From an uncultured Trichormus sp. (GTDB taxonomy: Bacteria; Cyanobacteriota; Cyanobacteriia; Cyanobacteriales; Nostocaceae), in contig CAKZGI010000030.1 in NCBI GenBank assembly GCA_936914905.1, positions 1 to 32,531 of the forward strand: a DNA stretch of 32,531 bases, written 5' to 3'. The notes under the pieces are model-generated. The model had not been told where the DNA came from and did no database searches. It was given only the letters and a program-made list of their open reading frames with translations. Positions 29,387 to 32,531 of this stretch are shown here, one piece after another. How positions within the stretch are numbered: the first letter of the stretch is position 1; every line of letters begins with the position of its first letter. The translations under genes and the position numbers were made by a program.

Positions 29387-29551
29387 GACCTCTTGCAAAA
29401 TTGTTTCTGTGGTATGATACAGAGTTTTAGATTTTATGTATTTTTAGTGTTCTTTGCGATCAGTAATTCAAACATAACCGTGTAACTCTAACTTTTAGCT
29501 AAAACCAATACAACCCCCCTCTATAATATAGAATGAATTCTGCAAGAGGTC
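29387..29551. mobile_element. MITE family A, copy 2 (165 bp)
   Basis: Perfect inverted ends GACCTCTTGCA (29387-29397) and TGCAAGAGGTC (29541-29551), colinear with 2323-2487. Shared internal phrases include TTGTTTCTGTGGTATGATA, TTTTAGATTTTATGTATTTT and ATAACCGTGTAACTCTAA. No ORF. HIP1 is degenerate here (GCGATCAG). No target duplication is visible at this copy (flanks AATA and AAAT). Confidence 0.85.
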
Positions 29552-29699
29552 AAATATATCCTCTAGCATATCAATAAGATATACAGCGAAAAGCTTGTAT
29601 TTTTAACTGCTTAACTCTCATAAATTAAACTCCAATCAACTCAATTTCTTGAACAAATTATCTAGACCTCGTTAAAAACTCTTCCTCATACCTCTGCGT
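29552..29699. other. Spacer after the phosphatase pseudogene
   Basis: 148 bp of AT-rich DNA between MITE copy 2 and the end of the minus-strand phosphatase; nothing recognisable. Confidence 0.4.
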
Positions 29700-30612
29700 T
29701 TAAACACTCCTCAACTGAATCAGACCACGATCAAAACCCCGATTATAAGTATCAATACCACTTACCTCAATTCTATCTGCATACACCTCATAACCAGCAA
29801 AACTCAAATTACTCGTAGAATATTCAGTCCACACAGAACGACCAACAGAATGATTACCAGCACCGGCACCGCAAATTAAATAAGTCGTCCCATTAATAGA
29901 ACGAGTACGTTCATAATGATGTTCATCGCCATTTATATATAAATGAACATTATATTTTTGAAACAAAGGAGTAAGAATCTTGATAAAATTTGGATTACTC
30001 CCATAAGCACCAGAAGCATAAATTGGATGATGACCAAATAAAACTTTCCAATCAGCTTTGCTTAAGCTTAATTCCTTCTCCAACCAAACTAACTGATTTT
30101 TCCAATCAGCATTACCATTAGTATCTAAACCAAAGAACTGCACATTATCTCGAATAAAGGTGTAATAACCTCCGGTCATATTCAAGCCAGGATAGTCAGT
30201 CAACTTGGGGAACAGCGTTATCAGTCCTAATATCGTGATTACCTAAACAAGCATGAAATTTCACACCTTTTTTCAGCAAAGGTTTATAAGGACGCTCAAA
30301 AACTGCATCTATCTTCTCAATTTCGCCGTTATTGTAAATGTTATCACCTCCTAAAATCACCAAATTGTAAGGATTTTTTTGGTAATAAGAATTCATTGAC
30401 CAGGCTACAGCATACTGTCCTTTAGCACCAGTTCCTATATCAGCAACATAAACAAAACGCAATAATAAATCTTTTTTTGCTGGGTTAGCAGCTATTACTG
30501 GTTATAAACTATGATTCTCAAGATTTTGACGAAATAATTTCCACTCTATAAATCCTGTACCAATGGCGCTAAGACTACTTAAAAATAAAAATTGACGGCG
30601 TTTGAGTTTCAT
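29700..30612 (-). pseudogene. Tat-exported metallophosphoesterase (purple-acid-phosphatase-like), disrupted
   Basis: From ATG 30612 the protein starts MKLKRRQFLFLSSLSAIG, a twin-arginine export signal. It hits TAA at 30502-30504, then continues in frame with the phosphatase motifs FVYVADIGTG, VILGGDNIY and CLGNHD. A frameshift at 30195-30202 follows, and the rest reads on in another frame: YPGLNMTGGYYTF, LFGHHPIYASG and INGDEHHYERT. The shift is explained by a doubled TGAC; removing one restores V-D-Y-P-G. The last motif is usually G-H-D-H-H-Y-E-R; here His is Asp and Asp is Glu. Intact relatives are periplasmic phosphatases that scavenge phosphate. Two breaks leave no active protein with its export signal. 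Confidence 0.85.
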
Positions 30613-30703
30613 AGATGACTAAGTTTATTAAATGGTAAAATAGACAGTAAGATTCAGGATGTACTATCTGAATTTTTGATTCCTTAATCTGGGTGAAAGT
30701 TCC

Positions 30704-31543
30704 ATGTCCAAAAATAATCAACCTTCTAAAAAACCAGATCGGAAAAATATACCAATTTGGAAGATGACAATTATCCAAGTTCTGAAAGGAACAATTGGGG
30801 TTTTAGAAAACACAGTCGTCAAACTGGAGACAGATACACCTGTTGGTAATGAGAAAAAACCTAATTTTTTGCAACGGGTGTTATCGAGTTGGGATGGATT
30901 TTTAAGGACATTTCGCTTGTTTTTACCGTCAAATGTTTCTAAGAATTTGTCAGATACTGTTTTGACAGGAATTCTCGCGGGAGTTGCTGTGGTGATAGTT
31001 GGGACAACAAAAATGGTGTTTATTTCTAAACCTGCTGAGGTAGCCACTCTTCCCCCAGTTAGGGAAGTTACCACACCAACACCAATACCAACTGTAGCTT
31101 TATTACCAGAACCAGAACCAACTCCTACACTAGAACCGGAAATAACTGCTACTCCAGAACCAACTCCTACACTACAACCTAAACTTGAACCTGAACCAAT
31201 ACCTACTCCAATTTTACAATTAACACCGGAACAAGCTTTAATTGCGGCTATTGAAAATCAATTAGCTGAAATTAGTGTTTCCTTAACCCGCAATGGAGAG
31301 GAAATCATTTCTACCAAGTTGATCAAATCTATTCAAGCCAATTTCCGTTCTAGCGATTTAACTGTTAAAATTGCCGATGATTGGTATGCTTTGGAGACGG
31401 ATAAACAAAATCAATTAGCTGCTGATATTTTACAGCGTTCTCAAGAATTAGATTTCACTCATTTAGAAATTCTTGATTCCCACGCTAATTTAATAGCTCG
31501 CAATCCTGTTATTGGTAATAAAATGGTGATTTTTAAACGATGA
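30704..31543 (+). CDS. Single-pass membrane protein with Pro/Glu/Thr-rich stalk, function unknown
   Basis: 279 aa. A basic, cytoplasmic-looking N-terminus (SKKPDRKNIPIWK) of about 85 residues, one membrane helix at about 86-107 (TVLTGILAGVAVVIVGTTKMVF), then a stalk of about 120-175 made of repeated EPEPTPT-like units, and a folded C-terminal domain of about 100 residues (LTPEQALIAAIENQLAEISV, VKIADDWYALETDKQNQLA, LEILDSHANLIARNPVIG). The Pro-rich stalk suggests that the C-terminal domain is held away from the membrane, probably in the periplasm. I recall similar proteins only as cyanobacterial hypotheticals. It is intact and divergent from the broken phosphatase (91-bp gap). GGTGAAAG just before the ATG may be the ribosome site. 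Confidence 0.75.
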   Translation: MSKNNQPSKKPDRKNIPIWKMTIIQVLKGTIGVLENTVVKLETDTPVGNEKKPNFLQRVLSSWDGFLRTFRLFLPSNVSKNLSDTVLTGILAGVAVVIVGTTKMVFISKPAEVATLPPVREVTTPTPIPTVALLPEPEPTPTLEPEITATPEPTPTLQPKLEPEPIPTPILQLTPEQALIAAIENQLAEISVSLTRNGEEIISTKLIKSIQANFRSSDLTVKIADDWYALETDKQNQLAADILQRSQELDFTHLEILDSHANLIARNPVIGNKMVIFKR

Positions 31544-31643
31544 AATTTGATAGTTCCTAAATTAGCTTCATAAAATAATATTTTAAAAGTTGTAGCTAAA
31601 CCTCCTAAATCATTGGTAACAAGTTAAGCCTGAAAGTCTTTTT

Positions 31644-32124
31644 TCAAGAGGCTTTTGGAGAAATATGGAAGAAGAATTGGTCAGGACCTCTTTGAAGATC
31701 AGGAAACGGAGCGACAATTAACATAACATTTAGTTTTCGCTGTTGTTTGATAATACCTAAATCTGGATTCTGGAGGTCAGCAAAATACTTAACTTTCTTC
31801 TGTTGCCTTACTTTTTAATGACCCATCGTAAAATGATAAAGACGACGATAAATCATTTCTAATGAGATTTCATCAAAGGGCAGAGAAAGTTCATCCGCTA
31901 CGGCACACCTAAATCTACTAAAACAATAGTATGTGGAGCAGGTCTAGCTGGGTTTCACTCGAAACAGTACTACCGAAAGGCTTGAGAATATCTGTACCTA
32001 TACGAGCAAGTTAAAATTCGTCAAACTCGTCCATGCAGTCCTTGAGGTCTTGAAGCCCTGCCGGAATACTTTGCGGATCTTGGGAATTTAAATCTGCTTC
32101 AATTTCTTCTGGTAGCCGCCACAT
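31644..32124 (-). pseudogene. Unrecognised gene, disrupted
   Basis: From ATG 32124 the minus strand reads MWRLPEEIEADLNSQDPQS then GLQDLKDCMDEFDEF, a TAA, and LARIGTDILKPFGSTVSSE. The frame then shifts near 31935 to AVADELSLPFDEISLEMIYR, HFTMGH, another TAA, and VKYFADLQNPDLGIIKQQRK, PFPDLQRGPDQFFFHISPKA, ending at TGA 31644-31646. It would be about 160 residues, acidic at the start, without membrane helices. I cannot name a family. The readable pieces have normal protein composition, so this is a decayed gene rather than noise. It is in line with the next broken gene upstream (32514-32164) and may have formed one transcription unit with it. Confidence 0.5.
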
Positions 32125-32163
32125 AGTTCATGTCTTTAAACTGATTGTCCTAATCTTAAATTC

Positions 32164-32514
32164 TTATTGTGGGCTGGGGTCAGATGGCCAGCCGGGCTGT
32201 GCCTTCGATGTAGCAACAGGATTCCATATATTTGGGTAATTGAACACACGCTTGTTCCACTCACTCAAAGCAGGCTGCATTTTATTAATCCAATTTTGCG
32301 CTCGATTAATGGAGCCATCAATTTCACTAAGGATAGTGGATTAAATACCCTGTAACTCTGGTTTAGGGCTGTAATTCCATTGGGGTAAGAATTCATCAAA
32401 AACAATCTTCAGATTTGACTTGAAGTCAAGAGCCACTTTTCGGCTGGTTTGATAGGTGTTATACAGAATAGTCGTCAAGAGTTTGAGTCGAGTTCGGGTG
32501 GTTGCCTTTGCCAT
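32164..32514 (-). pseudogene. Unrecognised gene with one in-frame stop
   Basis: From ATG 32514 a single frame of 116 codons reads MAKATTRTRLKLLTTILYNT, YQTSRKVALDFKSNLKIVFD, FLPQWNYSPKPELQGI, then TAA at 32341-32343, then STILSEIDGSINRAQNWINK, PALSEWNKRVFNYPNIWNPV and QPGWPSDPSPQ to TAA 32164-32166. The N-terminus is basic, the rest helical and rich in aromatic residues. No family recognised. Because only one stop breaks an otherwise continuous frame, it may be a recent pseudogene or two short genes. The 40-bp gap to the next broken gene suggests an old operon. A start upstream of the window edge is also possible. Confidence 0.5.
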
Positions 32515-32531
32515 GAGGACTTTTAGAGTCT

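Overview
This window is chromosomal DNA from a filamentous, AT-rich cyanobacterium, most likely a member of the Nostocales. The signs are a phosphoribulokinase with the cyanobacterial cysteine pattern, a PetH with the phycobilisome-linker-like N-terminus, a stand-alone CAAD-domain protein, a DUF2358 protein, SLH and pentapeptide-repeat proteins, and six full HIP1 octamers (GCGATCGC at about 2392, 8744, 14521, 20954, 24064 and 27170). I see no tRNA, rRNA, CRISPR array, prophage or complete insertion sequence.

Layout. 1-3220: decay zone with an IS5-like transposase remnant running off the left edge, a mechanosensitive-channel gene with three in-frame stops, a small MITE, a probable DUF350 remnant and a broken AdoMet decarboxylase. 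3293-7294: intact genes (secreted SLH protein, alpha/beta hydrolase, Ser/Thr kinase) with a second MITE-like element between the last two. 7418-8182: broken Uma2-type gene. 8320-11256: intact uvrA. 11429-13742: broken VapBC-like module, intact DUF2358 gene, broken GHL10-type glycosyl hydrolase. 14200-27446: mostly intact core region (epoxide-hydrolase-like enzyme, pentapeptide protein, metK, prk, petH, hom, CAAD protein, sensor kinase, pcrA/uvrD helicase). 27773-30612: graveyard of IS1634-like and IS1-like transposase pieces, a second copy of the first MITE, and a broken Tat-exported phosphatase. 30704-31543: intact protein of unknown function. 31644-32514: two decaying genes I do not recognise.

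How the genes work together. The intact genes are housekeeping: nucleotide excision repair and helicase (uvrA, pcrA/uvrD), carbon fixation (prk), photosynthetic electron transfer (petH), the methionine/threonine and one-carbon branch (hom, metK). The broken genes are accessory: stress channel, toxin-antitoxin, nuclease, glycosidase, phosphatase, polyamine enzyme, transposases. About thirteen pseudogenes in 32.5 kb, many recognisable over their full length, point to recent and continuing genome erosion. This resembles the Azolla symbiont 'Nostoc azollae', but that assignment is inference. I did not find a convincing undescribed multi-gene system. The most useful leads are the two MITE families, the exact lesions in the pseudogenes, and the duplicated leader of metK.
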